Source of the DNA: Pseudopithomyces maydicus
Taxonomy: Eukaryota > Ascomycota > Dothideomycetes > Pleosporales > Didymosphaeriaceae
NCBI GenBank assembly: GCA_026873275.1
Contig: JANTUC010000018.1
Span: forward strand, 1,136,001-1,200,000
Length of the DNA: 64,000 nucleotides
Direction of reading: 5' to 3'
Shown here: positions 22,393 through 34,091 of the stretch, one piece after another
Layout: every line of letters starts with the position of its first letter
Position numbering within the stretch: the stretch's first letter is position 1
Position numbers and translations under genes: made by a program
Notes under the pieces: generated by a model
Databases searched by the model: none
What the model was told of the DNA's origin: nothing
The model's input: only the letters and a program-made list of their open reading frames with translations

Positions 22393-24137
22393 GGGGACTT
22401 GAGCGCGTGCTATCATATATTGCCAGCCGCAAGGGTGGCAAGGCACGAAACGGTTCCGCCGCTGTATCGTGGTCACTTCTTCCATCTCGGTGTCAGCCCT
22501 GAGTTATGCTACATAGCTGACTACTAGCGACGACATGCACTATTATGAAAACAGGACACGTGTAATTGGTTTATTAGGCCCGATTTGGCAATGATTGTGT
22601 CTGAAGAGTCGATGCAATTCTTATACGAAACTATAACGAACCATAAACCCGATAATCAACGGTTTGCGTGTTTGTGGAGCGATCAATACCATTTACAGTT
22701 CTTCTATATAATGGCAGTGAAACACAGATGCCTGGTAGTAGTAGTGAACGCTATAGAACGACGCGGTATCACTTCGTTGAAACCCATACCGACGAATCAC
22801 TGATACATGTTACAATTAGATTAGCTGATGGAGTTTGCTATGACTTCGAGTGCGCAATTCAATTCTGGTTATTTATTATACTTCAACTGTCATAAGAGGG
22901 GTTGACAGCTTCTTATCCATTATATGCATTTTTATCCAGTTAGTTACTCTGCTGCCGCTTTCTCTAAACACAAAATAACATAAGACATTTATTATACTTG
23001 TAGTTTATTCAGCGATTATTGAATTACTTAAGCGAGGATTTCTTTTTCCTCGCCCGTACTGCCTGGTTAAAGCGAATAATAATATTGGTGTAATAGCAAA
23101 TTCTTTTTGTCGCAATAATGATTGTTCTAAAGATACTTTTTTGTTAGAGCTGCTTTATAGGAGGAGGACAAATAAACCCGAATATACTACGAATATATAT
23201 TATTTTAAAGACTGCCCGTTAAACAGAAAGGCGATAGGTTATACGACTTAGATATAATATATTCCTGGTATGTTATATCCCAAACAAAGTACTGCTAGTC
23301 ACAGGAAAATACATTTTAGGGTTTCTTAGGTGTGGCGTAGATTTTGGCCATGCATCTGAGAGATAGCATAGGCCACTTGATGCTTTATAGTTTATTATCC
23401 TCCTGTATTATAATTAAAAATGCACTTATGAATCTTCATGGTTTGATATGTATGTCATACAGTAGTGGATTATAAGTGTATCGATACTCTTCTGCTGAGC
23501 CCATTCTCACAGAATACATTTGGCACGTGCCTCCTGATCTACCGATCAGATGAAAACAGTTCGTATCTATATACGCAATAAGAAGACAGCAAGCTCTTTA
23601 TATATGAAAGGGCTCTATTATACATAGTATTAGATTATCATCTCATCTTACTTCAAATCAAATCAATCGTTCAAGTAACACCGTGTGTCAAAGGCATATT
23701 TTGCTTTTCTGCCCTGGATGGATCGCATTACATTCATCATTAGTACACAGAGTAATGCTAGCTAATAAACATAATTTTAGTGCAAAGAGTGTAAAATGCA
23801 TGTGTACCTTCTACCAGACGCCGTATATATTCCTGCTTCCTCAGTCGCCGTTGAACATTAAGTTAGGTGCACACATAGCTATCGCGCGATACTGCAAGAC
23901 TATCTAGGCGTTAAATGGATGTAACCTCGGTAATCAAAACACGTTGCTAATTTTTTCCTTTTCGCCCCATACGTTAACCTCCGAAACCAACAACAACGGC
24001 AAACACCATTGATTTAAGTCCAAGATTAGGCCAAGATGTATGTTTAAGAACTTCATACACATAAGGATTCCCAAGACGCTATTGCGTCATTTCCTAGCTA
24101 AAACAGTTGAACAGCTGTTACTTTCACAGTCGCCATC
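22393..24137. other. AT-rich gene-free stretch with a degenerate repeat
   Basis: Base composition drops abruptly after the transporter gene. Only short ORFs without motifs are present. The segment at about 22885-22990 resembles 25730-25840, so this is probably decayed repeat or duplicated DNA flanking the next gene. Confidence 0.55.
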
Positions 24138-25594
24138 ATGCATCGAGCCTTACTCCAGTCTAGTGTCTTATACCAAATATTCGAAAACTTATACACTGAT
24201 TGGCATGAATATGGGGACACATCTCAACATCTGTATGAATGCATACAAGTCAATAGGTCCTTTTTCGAGAAATCGATACCGTTCTTATGGCGCGCGTGTT
24301 CTAGAGACACACCCGGTGTTAGGCATCTCGGTATTCTTGCTCGCCAGAATCCACAAAGAGCGCAGATTTACGCAAACCATGTCACCTGTATGGAATTCCA
24401 ATTCTTTGAAGATGGTACCCCGGGCCCAATTACCTTTGATATAAAGTACCTAGACGCTCTCGCACCGTTGAGATTCCCAAAGCTGGAATATGTTTCGATA
24501 TATGGAACGGGTGAGGTGATTGAAGATCGCCTGCTGGAGTGTTACGCCCACGAAGAGCTGGAAACATTTTCCCTACAAGGTGATCTCCACGGTACCTTGC
24601 ATACGTTTCTCAGCACAGTGGCACAACGTTGCCCAAAGATCAGGGACCTCGATCTGGCATGCGATGGGTCCCTCTCTGTAAAAACACACTCGTTTTTGGA
24701 TGCACGTTCTAACCTGGAGGGGTTTTCACTTCCTTGCTCGCAATTAGAATGGACTCTGGACGAATTCAAAGCGGTATGCAAAATGTCAGGGATTAAGCAC
24801 CTTCGTGTACCGCGTATCGAGGTTTCATGGTTGGAAGAAATTGAGCCTGAATGGCCAGTCCTTGATCAATTTCGGACCTCAATTTCAAGTGCTTCTCTCG
24901 AACAGCTTCGCATGTCAGCCCCTACCCTAGGTATAATGGAACTAAGACTCCAATGCGTTCCTTCTCCTTCAGATGTTTTTGAGAAGCTCTCTAGGTTTAA
25001 TCAGTTGAGGTCACTGGAATTGACACTGTTAACCATCAATGGTCCACATCGACACCGCATCAACGGTCAGAACTTGGTCCTAGTCGCGCGCAACTGTCCT
25101 GAGCTCTTCAAGCTGCACATATTCGGAGAAACCGATCATCCGAGCATTAGTGGCATTACTGACTCTTTTTTGAGAACCTGGCAAGTAACCTGCCTGGAAT
25201 TATAGAGTTTTTATTCGACGTAGATGATTGCTCTTCACTCACTTTCGACGCTATATACTCTATGGGAAAACATTGCCGCAAGCTCTGGAGAGCGACAATA
25301 TCATGCGACATCGATTGGAAACATAACCTGGCAACCTACATTCCTACCAGCATAGCAGGAGGTCTTTTTCCAACGCTTTTTGAGCTGGAATTAGTAGTTC
25401 GTGGGTCACGTGGTGTTTCAGAAACGTGGAGTGCTATAGATTTGCAGAATATGTCCGACTTTGCAGTTGAATTTGCGCAAAATGCCCCGGAATTATCATC
25501 ATTTGACGTTAAAGGAGGAATCAATTGCTACGAGCATATACGACACGCTTTCAACAAGGCTATTGATACGAGGGACGAACAAGGGTACGATTAA
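24138..25594 (+). CDS. F-box/LRR-like hypothetical protein, one-base frameshift
   Basis: A 355-codon frame from 24138 and a second frame ending at 25594 form one protein of about 485 aa if one T is missing in the T6 run at 25166-25171; the downstream frame is open from there (ENLASNLPGIIEFLFDVDD). The N-terminus MHRALLQSSVLYQIFENLY with a following aromatic LWRAC is like fungal F-box proteins, and the body has leucine-rich segments (LETFSLQGDL, IRDLDLACD, LRSLELTLLTI). F-box/LRR proteins are usually substrate adaptors of SCF ubiquitin ligases. The motif is weak, so this is tentative. It sits alone in AT-rich DNA, typical of lineage-specific genes. Confidence 0.6.
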
Positions 25595-28505
25595 AAAGGG
25601 AAATGTCTTTCTGGAAGGATTGTGGCAGCTTAAGGTGTTGTCAGGAAAACACAGAGTAACGTACAACAGACATAACCGTACATTTAGAAACGAATTCCAT
25701 CATTTCAGATTATTAGCAAGGCTGCCACTTTTTATACTGTCACGAGAGGGGAGACAGCTTTTTCTTCAACCAACCGTTTTCATCTAGTTAGCTCATACTC
25801 AGCTACTACCTTTTCCAACAAACAAGACATTAGGAAGGCTATGATTCCACCTGAAGGCCTTGATCAGCCTCGTGCTCTTTTCATTAACGCAACGGCCATC
25901 GTTAAGTAAAACCCAACTCTACATCATACCAAGATATTCTTTAACAAGAAAACCAACAAGCAATTTTCTTTTGGTGATATGTGATATCCCGAATCATTTG
26001 AGCTTGAGCTAGTGTGCCTCGTATGTCAAACACCAATATGGCGTATCACCGTCGTCGCGGTCACCATCTCAAGACTGCTTGCTGAGTCAAACAATCCTCC
26101 AGCCTTCCCTCCGTCTTAAAATCTACTGTACAGAACTTTATCAGTCCTATCTCGCTTACTCCATCTTCCCGTTTTGGTAGCTCTCTCAGCCTGGCGGTCT
26201 CCGTGACCTTCTTTACGTTGTTGAGCAATCTGCCCAAACGGACGCCAACAGGAAGCCTTCTTGTTGTCATTCTATTGGTATCATGGTACCGCTCCTCTTG
26301 AACATATCAGGTAGCTGTTGACGATGTTTATATACTCTGCGATCGTAGTCGGCGACTCCTTCAACGTTTCTGAAGAGAGAGTCCAGTGATCATTAGTAGC
26401 GCACTCGCGGCTAATTGATAAGTATTGAGTAAAAGTCCCAAAGAACTGTAAGGATGTTGGATTAAGCGCCATTTTATCATTTCTTTACTATAAAATTTGG
26501 AAAGTCGACTCTACTGTGACAATTGCACAATTCATCGAGGTACCGTGTTGACGCTGTGTCGTGATTAAGCCCGCTGCCCCAAGTCGGAGTATCTGAAGAA
26601 TCGATCCCAGCGCTCTACTGTTTCAATCGATGGATATCCATCTGCAGTTGGCTAATCGGCAGCGCCCACCTCTTGCGCCATGCACTTAATCTCACACCAG
26701 AGCCTAGCGGTGTTGAGCTCCATGCAAGCGCCTGGCTATAGGAGATGGATGAACCACGAGCAGGTTTAGGACATTCAGCTGGTTCAGCCGGTTCACAGCA
26801 GCCTGCTTGTGACCTCGGTTCCTCCCTGAATGCGTTGCTCTCCAAACTACATGCTTGTCTAGTTGAAACATATCTATGCTGTATATACGTTGCTGCTGAG
26901 AGTTGTGCGCGCACGAAGAAGCCAAAGATGCATGGAGTATTAACAGATTCGTCACAAGTGGTGGCCTCGCTCTCCTCTTGAAGCATGACGCCGATACATG
27001 TGAAGCTAGTGTCCCTGAAGATCTCGCCCATCGTCTACCCCACATGTGCAATCAAAACGAAGATCCTCGCCAGCAAGCTTGCCACCTGGAATGCCGTGTC
27101 TCACTTGTATGCCCCCTGCTTTCGCTATTTTCCACAGCGACTCCCCAAACGTTGTTTTCAAGTGTCACCGCCACAAAGTGATGCGTTTCAACTGTGTGCG
27201 GAACAGTAGCACGCGCAAGGGCAGTGTGAGAGTCGTGGCTTTGCTGGCCAGATCTGCATGGCTCGTGGAGGATTTGCGACAAAAGCGAGATGAAGATGTA
27301 CAAACATGCCCCACCCTTGACGTGCATATTCGCCATACTGCAAGTACAGTAGTAGGTGCTGTATGTACAGTACTTACAGTACTTCGCTCTGTGAACATGA
27401 ACTCAAAATCCCGTCACCCGCGTCTGTATGTCGTATCCAATGGCCTGAGAACTGTCCGTCTGCAGCGCTCCATCGGTGACTCAGGGGGGCCGGTGGAAAC
27501 GAGCAGGCGCAAGGCACAGGGATTCCGGAAGGAGGAGCAAAGCAAGAAAGAATGGACTCCAAAATAGCAAGCGTGCATAGTACTTACATATCGACATGTG
27601 TATCGTGCCTGTGCAAGGCCATGTTTCACGCCCCGGAGTATTTCCAGCCTTCCCTCTCCCTAGTCAGCCTGCCCAATGGGTGCCCGAACGATCCGCCCTA
27701 CCCGTAAAAACCAATCAGGGAAGTATTCTCCCAACCATCAAACAAGAGTTTGAGATGCCTGCGTTTCAAAACTCATACGACGCATGGGATCATTGTCAAT
27801 GCCTGTGGACAGGACATATCATGACAATTCTGTACACCATAGCAAGGTAGAAGCGCACAGTAGTTTCAACACTGTTCATGATTCGCTAGTAAAAAAAGCT
27901 ATTCGACAACTGCTAGTGAAGATCCGCTTTTGCACGTCCACGCGGCCGCCGCAATGAGATTAGGACAGGGTAATGAGGGAGAGTGAGGAAGTAGTAGAGC
28001 AGGTCGCCACCAGGCATTGGGCATACAGGAGGTAGTGGGAGTACGAGGCCGCTAGGCGTCATGGGTTTGGGCGGATCGCAGCGTCACAAAAAACGTCCGC
28101 CCTATACAGAAAAAAGGAAAAACAAAGGAGCGAGCCCGTGATGCCCAATAATGCGCCGGTGGGCAGTTACCCATTGAGCCATTCAACGCCAGTACAGAGT
28201 TTATTCGGAATATATAACACAGGAGAAAGATCTTGAAGAGCACCAACTGGAACACACTTTTGGTGCCAGTCAGTATATAGCCCTGTCAGGATCAACGCAC
28301 AGCTCGGCCCAGAAATGTGGCGTTCTCGCAACGCCGGCTGAGTAACGCAGATGCAAAATGCAGGTCTTACTCTCGTCAGACACATGTCGTAACAGGAGAG
28401 GGATTAGGCGGGATGGATATAGAGCAAGGTCGGGTATCTCGTCGAAAGCCAGCGTGAGAGAGTGGCAATCGGGTGGGTGGGTCATGGTAGCCATCGTTGG
28501 GGTGC
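25595..28505. other. Long intergenic stretch, no supported gene
   Basis: Almost 3 kb. Two adjacent minus-strand ORFs at 26061-26270 and 26281-26472 could be fragments of a small or decayed gene, but no splice junction joins them convincingly and no family is recognised. A cluster of TACAGTAC/AGTACTTACAG motifs lies at about 27345-27385. The left end (25730-25840) is similar to 22885-22990. Confidence 0.5.
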
Positions 28506-29465
28506 TTATGCATTCGTCACCTAGTGGCCGTTAGCTTGCTCAAGGTCCCAGGGCTATTCGAACCGCGGGTCAAACGTACCTTCAGTATCCGCCTCGAATA
28601 GTCCTCATTATCCGCAATACTGCCATTGCTCTGCCTCCTGGCCATGAACTCGGGATCCAGGCGCGAGTCGGTCATGGACGAGTTGCTAGTGTGAAGTTTG
28701 CCGCCGGAAACGAAAGAGTTGACGGCTGCTTGACGGCGGTACTCCTCTTCCACTGCCAATCTCCTCTGCCGGCGGAGGTAGAAAAAGATGCCACCGATGA
28801 TGGCGGCGAGTCCGAGGACGCCGACGACGACACCAGCGGCGATACCTGCCGTGTTGGGACCCTTCTTTTCGGGCTCGGAGGCGGGGTTGGAAACGACGGC
28901 AGAATTGGCTGGTGCTGCTGAGCTCGACGGCGTGGTGGCGGAGGAGGCAGCCGATGACGACGAGGAAACCTCTGGTGGTTCGAAGAAAGGGATTTCATTG
29001 CGAGAGTTACCGGTGGACATGACCCACAGCTTGTTGCGACCGCCGCCTGCACCAACGTTAACGCGCGTACGCCGAATTGAATCCGAGAGGAGACTTACAC
29101 ACGGTCCTGTCGTCGCCAGAACATGTCGTTGAGCACGACGAGTTGGAGACCTGGGAATCTTTGGGTGGATACTCGTCACCACACCAGCAGTGGGTTCCTT
29201 CAGAGAGACCCAGGACGTCTTTGCCGAGGCCTAGACAGATCTGTTGGCACATGCCGGCAGAAACAAATTTCCCCACGCCATGGTCCTCGAGGGGCGTGCC
29301 GGTTGCGAAGCATCCAATGGTGGACATGGCAGATGCGGGGACGGTCGCTGTCGGTGAGGGGATAGAGACTATCTTGGACGACGACGACGACGAGCTGTCT
29401 TCTGCCGAAGCCATGGAGACAAGGGCGGCTGCCGCGACGGCGGACAGTAATCTGATGGAAAACAT
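28506..29465 (-). CDS. WSC-domain cell-wall stress sensor-like membrane protein
   Basis: Exons 29099-29465, 28580-29046 and a 15-nt last exon 28506-28520 give 282 aa. The order is: signal peptide (MFSIRLLSAVAAAALVSMASA), short Ser tract, WSC domain (from GCFATGTPLEDHG through CQQICLGLGK and HCWCGDEYPP to CSGDDRTVC), Ser/Thr/Pro-rich stalk, one transmembrane helix (AGVVVGVLGLAAIIGGIFFY) and a basic cytoplasmic tail. This is the architecture of Wsc1-3 sensors that feed the Rho1/PKC cell-integrity pathway from the plasma membrane. The frame extends upstream to 29591, but the Met at 29465 begins the signal peptide and is the likely start. Confidence 0.9.
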
Positions 29466-30524
29466 GTCGTTTTTGTGTGTGCGTGGATGTGGGCGGATGG
29501 GTGTACGCGTGTACGTGTCTGGGTGGTCGGATGCGGGCGGGTGGTGCCTTTGTTGGGTGTGGTCAAGGGAAGACAAGGCTGGAGGTCGCAAAGGAGGACT
29601 CGCTCAGCGACGCCCTCGCGATGGAACTGTTTGAAACACTGTGCGTGCGGGCGTTGGATGGGGGAATCTGGGGTGGCCCCTTTTGGAGTCGCGAGCGACA
29701 GGCAAGGAATGTGGGCGCGTGGCCGGTTGGATCCAAGGGAGAGTAGCAGGCGGCAACGAGTGTGAAGTCGTAGAGACAAGGAGAGTGATGTGGATGGGAT
29801 GGGCGATGGCGGTGGTGATGGGAGACTGGCTAGAGCTTGCTCGGGCAGTGGGCCGGGTCACGGTCAGGGCGAGGCAGTGAAGGACGGCCCCCTGGTCGTG
29901 CCGTGAAATGAGGACGACGCACAGAGCCCAACAGACACGGGGCTAGCAAAGTCCGGGCGCCAGTGCGGTGCAATTGGACGGCAGGCTTCCCAGATTGCGC
30001 CCAGTCGCTACCAGCGGCCGGACTTGCACCTCGAAGGCCTCGAAGGCCTCGAAGGCCTCCCAGGCATTGTGCGCTGCCCACGAAGTGCACGCGTGGGTGG
30101 TGTGTTTGCCAGGTTGCCTGTGTGTGCCGGGCTGCAGCACCGGCCGACGGCCAATGAGCGTGCCGTGCCTGAAGGCGGCTCCAGGGCTGGCTAGTCGACG
30201 CTACGAGCCCCAAGTGCCCGCCGTGCCGTCGTTTCACTCGAGAGCCTCGGACGCCTCACGCCGTTTGCCCACGTCACCGACTCACCGTGCTGGACGACGA
30301 AGAAAATTGTCCACCTGGAGCGGCCGCGTGTGGAGGCGCCCCTGGAGGCAGGGCCCGGGAGGGGTGCGTGGGCCGACCATGTGGCATGTGCCGAACCCCA
30401 AGCCAGCAGCATTGCAATCAGCCATCCATTGTGTGTGGCTGCTGCGCCCAAGCCCGGCGCGACTCGGCTCGTGGGCCGCTCTGGAGGGAGGCTGGTGCTG
30501 TTTGGCTGGATTGGCCACTCTGAT

Positions 30525-30567
<43 letters not shown>

Positions 30568-31406
30568 CTCCCCATCAGACTGGCAACTGCTCAACTGCCC
30601 GCTTCCAAGGTGCTGCAGGGCTGCCGGACTGCCCGCTCCCGAGGTACCGCAGTAGGGTAGGTACCAGCCAGAGTGGGAGTGGCTGCTCGAATACCCGCTC
30701 CCCATCAAACCACCCGACTGCCTGCTTGCCCAGGTGCCTGCCTACCTGCCTGCTCCCCATCGGACTGCTCGACTGCCCGCTCCTAACCAAGATGCGCTGT
30801 TCGACTGGCTGCCCGAGGTAGGTACCAGTCAGAGAGGCTGCTTGAATGCCCGCTCCCTATCCAACCACCACCCGACTGCCCGCTCCTAACCAAGATGTGC
30901 TGCTCGACTGGCTGCCCAAGGTCCACGGGTAGGTACCAGTCAGAGAGGCTGCTCCAATGCCCGCTCCCCATCCAACTGCTCGACTATCTACCAACCTGCT
31001 CCCAAGCACCAGTGGTCTACCGTCCAACTGGCCGACCGGCCGGATGCCCGACCGCCCGACTGCCCGACTGCCCGCTCCCTAGCTGCTACGCGAATGCCTA
31101 CTCGCTCCCCATCACGCCAAGATGCATCCCCAATCCAGACAGCTTCACCAGCCCTGCCCTGCTCCCAACGACGCGTGTGTGAACGACTGTCCGATGCCCA
31201 CCACGCTTGATGCGACGCCCGTCCATTGCCTGCCATCGAGCAGTGCCCATAAACTCCAGCATCTCGTCCGACCACCTGTGGGTCCCTGACCACCTCCTCC
31301 ACGCAGCTGCCTCTAGATTTTTCCCCACAGCCTGCCCGTACCAACGACGACATGCCGCCAACGTCCCGGGGCCACTCGAGGCCCGCAGACGCGCGGCAAA
31401 AGGGCC
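29466..31406. repeat. Low-complexity intergenic DNA with microsatellite and minisatellite
   Basis: Holds the promoters of the WSC gene (left) and the 757-aa gene (right). A GAAGGCCTC-type short repeat lies at 30031-30060 and a (CTGG)n tract of about 9.75 units at 30529-30567. A larger degenerate repeat follows at about 30610-30985 and is listed separately. The ORFs that cross it are proline/serine-rich translations of repeats and are not genes. Confidence 0.75.
30610..30985. repeat. Degenerate minisatellite, about 105-110-bp units
   Basis: Three imperfect direct copies carry the common landmarks GACTGCCCGCTCC, GGTAGGTACCAG and GAGAGGCTGCT. The clearest copies start near 30773 and 30880; an older copy starts near 30625. 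Unit boundaries are approximate. Confidence 0.75.
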
Positions 31407-33744
31407 ATGACTCTCCAGGCAAATGTCGACTTCGCTGGCCGCATGCCGCTGCCATTGTTCTCCTTTGGTGCCTTGTTCGCTTCGCGCCGCTCGGGGGAGC
31501 CCGACTGGAACTATGAGCCGCCGTCGCTGAAGACGAAAGAGCCGCCCGACCAGCGTACGTGCGAGCGCGACCGCCACGTTCAACTTTGTCACCTCAATAC
31601 TAACCCGCCTGGCCGCAGCAGTCATTCTTCCCGCCCCCGCTGCGCCAACCGCGTCTCCGCCAATCTACTTAGATATCTCGAGCCATCCAGCCTACGACGA
31701 GGCCGAACAACCGGACACCGAACTACCAACAGATGTTTCCCACCAAAGCCTCCCTCAATCCAGTCATTGTCCACCTGCCAGTGTAGAAGTCTGCTACACC
31801 AAGTTCTGCGCCCTGGTCGATGGTACTTCTCCGGATGCCTGTGACATGCCACCGCGCGATTTCCTCACCATAAACTACCTCATGTGTTGCCCGCACGATT
31901 CTGATGCTGCTAGTCGCTTCTGCGTGTTAGCATTTCAGTACCTCCTAGACACCCCTTGGCGAGACAAGTACACTGTGGAGCTATTCGGCCAAACCTCTGT
32001 CCGCTTGCCCCGTGTACTGGGACCGCATGGCTTGCCGTTCCTACAAATTCTCAGAGAGCAATATCTGGGCTCTTTCGTGCCTCAGTCTTCCGCTATGCAA
32101 CGCATATATGCCCGACTTGCTAGGCAGCTTCATCAAGCATCGGCGCCATCTTCCACGTTCAAACCCGAGGTTCAAACAGCGGCCGGGGGTTCCATAGACC
32201 GCGACGCAAACGTGCGTTTATTGATCCACGACCTTTGGAATTGCACACAATCATGCATCAAGCGTGTCAGTGCATCTCTTTTTGGGCAGAACAATCGGCG
32301 TCGTGCTTCTTCGCAAATGTCCGATGGCTCCATGCTACTGATGCGCATGGCATCCGACGGATTATCTGATCAGGCCCTTGTTCACTGTTTGCGTAGCATA
32401 TGGGATGCTCTCGATACGAACCCTTCGAGAGCACCACAGCATCTGGGCAATCTGATCTACGCCTGTGTTAAAAACCAATCGAGGGTCCCAATGGCCTTGA
32501 ACCTGCTCGAAATCATCCCGCAATCGGTCTTGCGCGACTGGATTGCTGCAATGTCTGCTACCGGCGGAGAAAAACACAGAGTCCCGCAACTGGGTCAAAG
32601 AGGACCTCTTTATCTGAACATGTGGTTCCGACTCTTGTACCAATTGGACGCCCGAACAAATGCTATTCTGGATGAGCAGGCATCCTTATGCCAGTTTGCC
32701 TTCCATAGATTTGTTCGCGCGCACTTTGACCATGACTATCCACCATTCACCCTAGTCATAGCTCTGCTGTATGGTTTGCTGGGGCATAAGTCCTTCGCTA
32801 CAAAGGCGTCTGTGCATTTATCTGAATATATTGAATCCAGTTCATTGTTTTCAGCGGAAAAAGATTATACGGACATAAGTCTTGACGGATTGCTCGCTGA
32901 ACTAATGGATGATCTTGCCAGGGAGTCGTTACCCAACCATGGGGTGCTCGAGCTGTTGATACCTTACATTGATGAATACAAAGGGTTTCGTCGTGTTTCT
33001 AATACACTTGAGCAGATATCCAAGCACAAAATTAAAATATCCGATACTGCATTTCTCACCCGATATACTGCTGGGGTTTTGGAAGAAATAAGTAAAAAGC
33101 CCGAGTTTACTGGCCTCGGCCACGGCCTCGCCTCTTTCCATCGTCTTGTTACATCACAAGCCACTCTCAACCCTGCAGCCACCAAGCTGCAAGCGCGACT
33201 TGAAGATACCCAAGCTCGCCGCTCCTTCAGTCACATTCTCGCCCGCGCCAACGAGGCCCATATTGTACCCTTAGCCTACCGCGACCTCAACCCCGATCTG
33301 CCCGAGCAAGTCCAGACCGATCTGATCCACCAGTTCGCCTATCAGTACGCCATGGATCGCACACGCAGTGTCGAGCAAAATTGGCGTTCCCTCCGCTACC
33401 TCTATCTATATCTCCGGATCCACAACCTGCCCATCCAGCCGTTGTTTACAAAGACTATCGTCAGCGCTTGCATAACACGGCCATTAGCGGAAAATCGATT
33501 CGTGGCACAGAAGAAAGCGGTCTGGGTGTGCAAACTTGTTGCAAGAGTGGAGGGCGAGGCTGCGGCAAGACAGGTTGAGCATTTTTTCTGGGCATGGAGA
33601 GGAGATTTGATTTTGAGAGCGAAGAGTGAGTTGATGCGATTAGGTGTGTATGACGTCGCGCGTGTAGGCGTCGTGGAGCGGTTGAAAGTGTTGGACAAGC
33701 GTCCTGAAGAGTGGCATAGAAATGCAGCGGATTATGATCTATAG
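31407..33744 (+). CDS. Conserved hypothetical protein, 757 aa
   Basis: Two exons (31407-31554, 31619-33744) with a 64-nt GT-AG intron. The N-terminal 150 residues are Pro-rich and probably disordered. The rest is an apparently all-helical, Leu/Arg-rich protein (for example RSLRYLYLYLRIHNLPIQPLF and FFWAWRGDLILRAKSEL) and could be a helical-repeat (PPR/TPR-like) protein. I recognise no catalytic motif and assign no function. The long uninterrupted frame and clean intron support a real gene. Confidence 0.8.
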
Positions 33745-34091
33745 AGGCACGCGGTTGTGCAGTGCTAATTAATACCCCGAGATATCTTTCTGTAAATAGT
33801 CCCTCTGTGGACAAAAATGAACGTTCGGTTTCGCAAGCATGGATTCGGGGTCTCGGGATTCTACGCGAGATGGAGACGCAATCGTTCATGTTATGTTGAA
33901 GAATGAATGCATATTTGCAACCAGCCGACTGCGTTGTATATAACTCACGGGCAGCTTATTTCAGCAGCGGCGAGTCTGGATACGCTCATGTACCCTGTTG
34001 CTTTCATCTATCCTGCGTTTCATCGCCTGTTCTGGAAATATGCATCATGACAATCGTCCCAAAATATCACAGTCGAACCATTCGTGACCCA

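Noticed and set aside
26061..26472. Two adjacent minus-strand ORFs as one small gene
   Set aside because: The only GT-AG pair that could join them gives an intron far too short, and no family is recognised. Left as an unsupported possibility in the intergenic note.
27046..27567. 173-codon plus-strand ORF in the long intergenic stretch
   Set aside because: No motif, unusual composition, and overlapping equally long ORFs in other frames; nothing supports coding.
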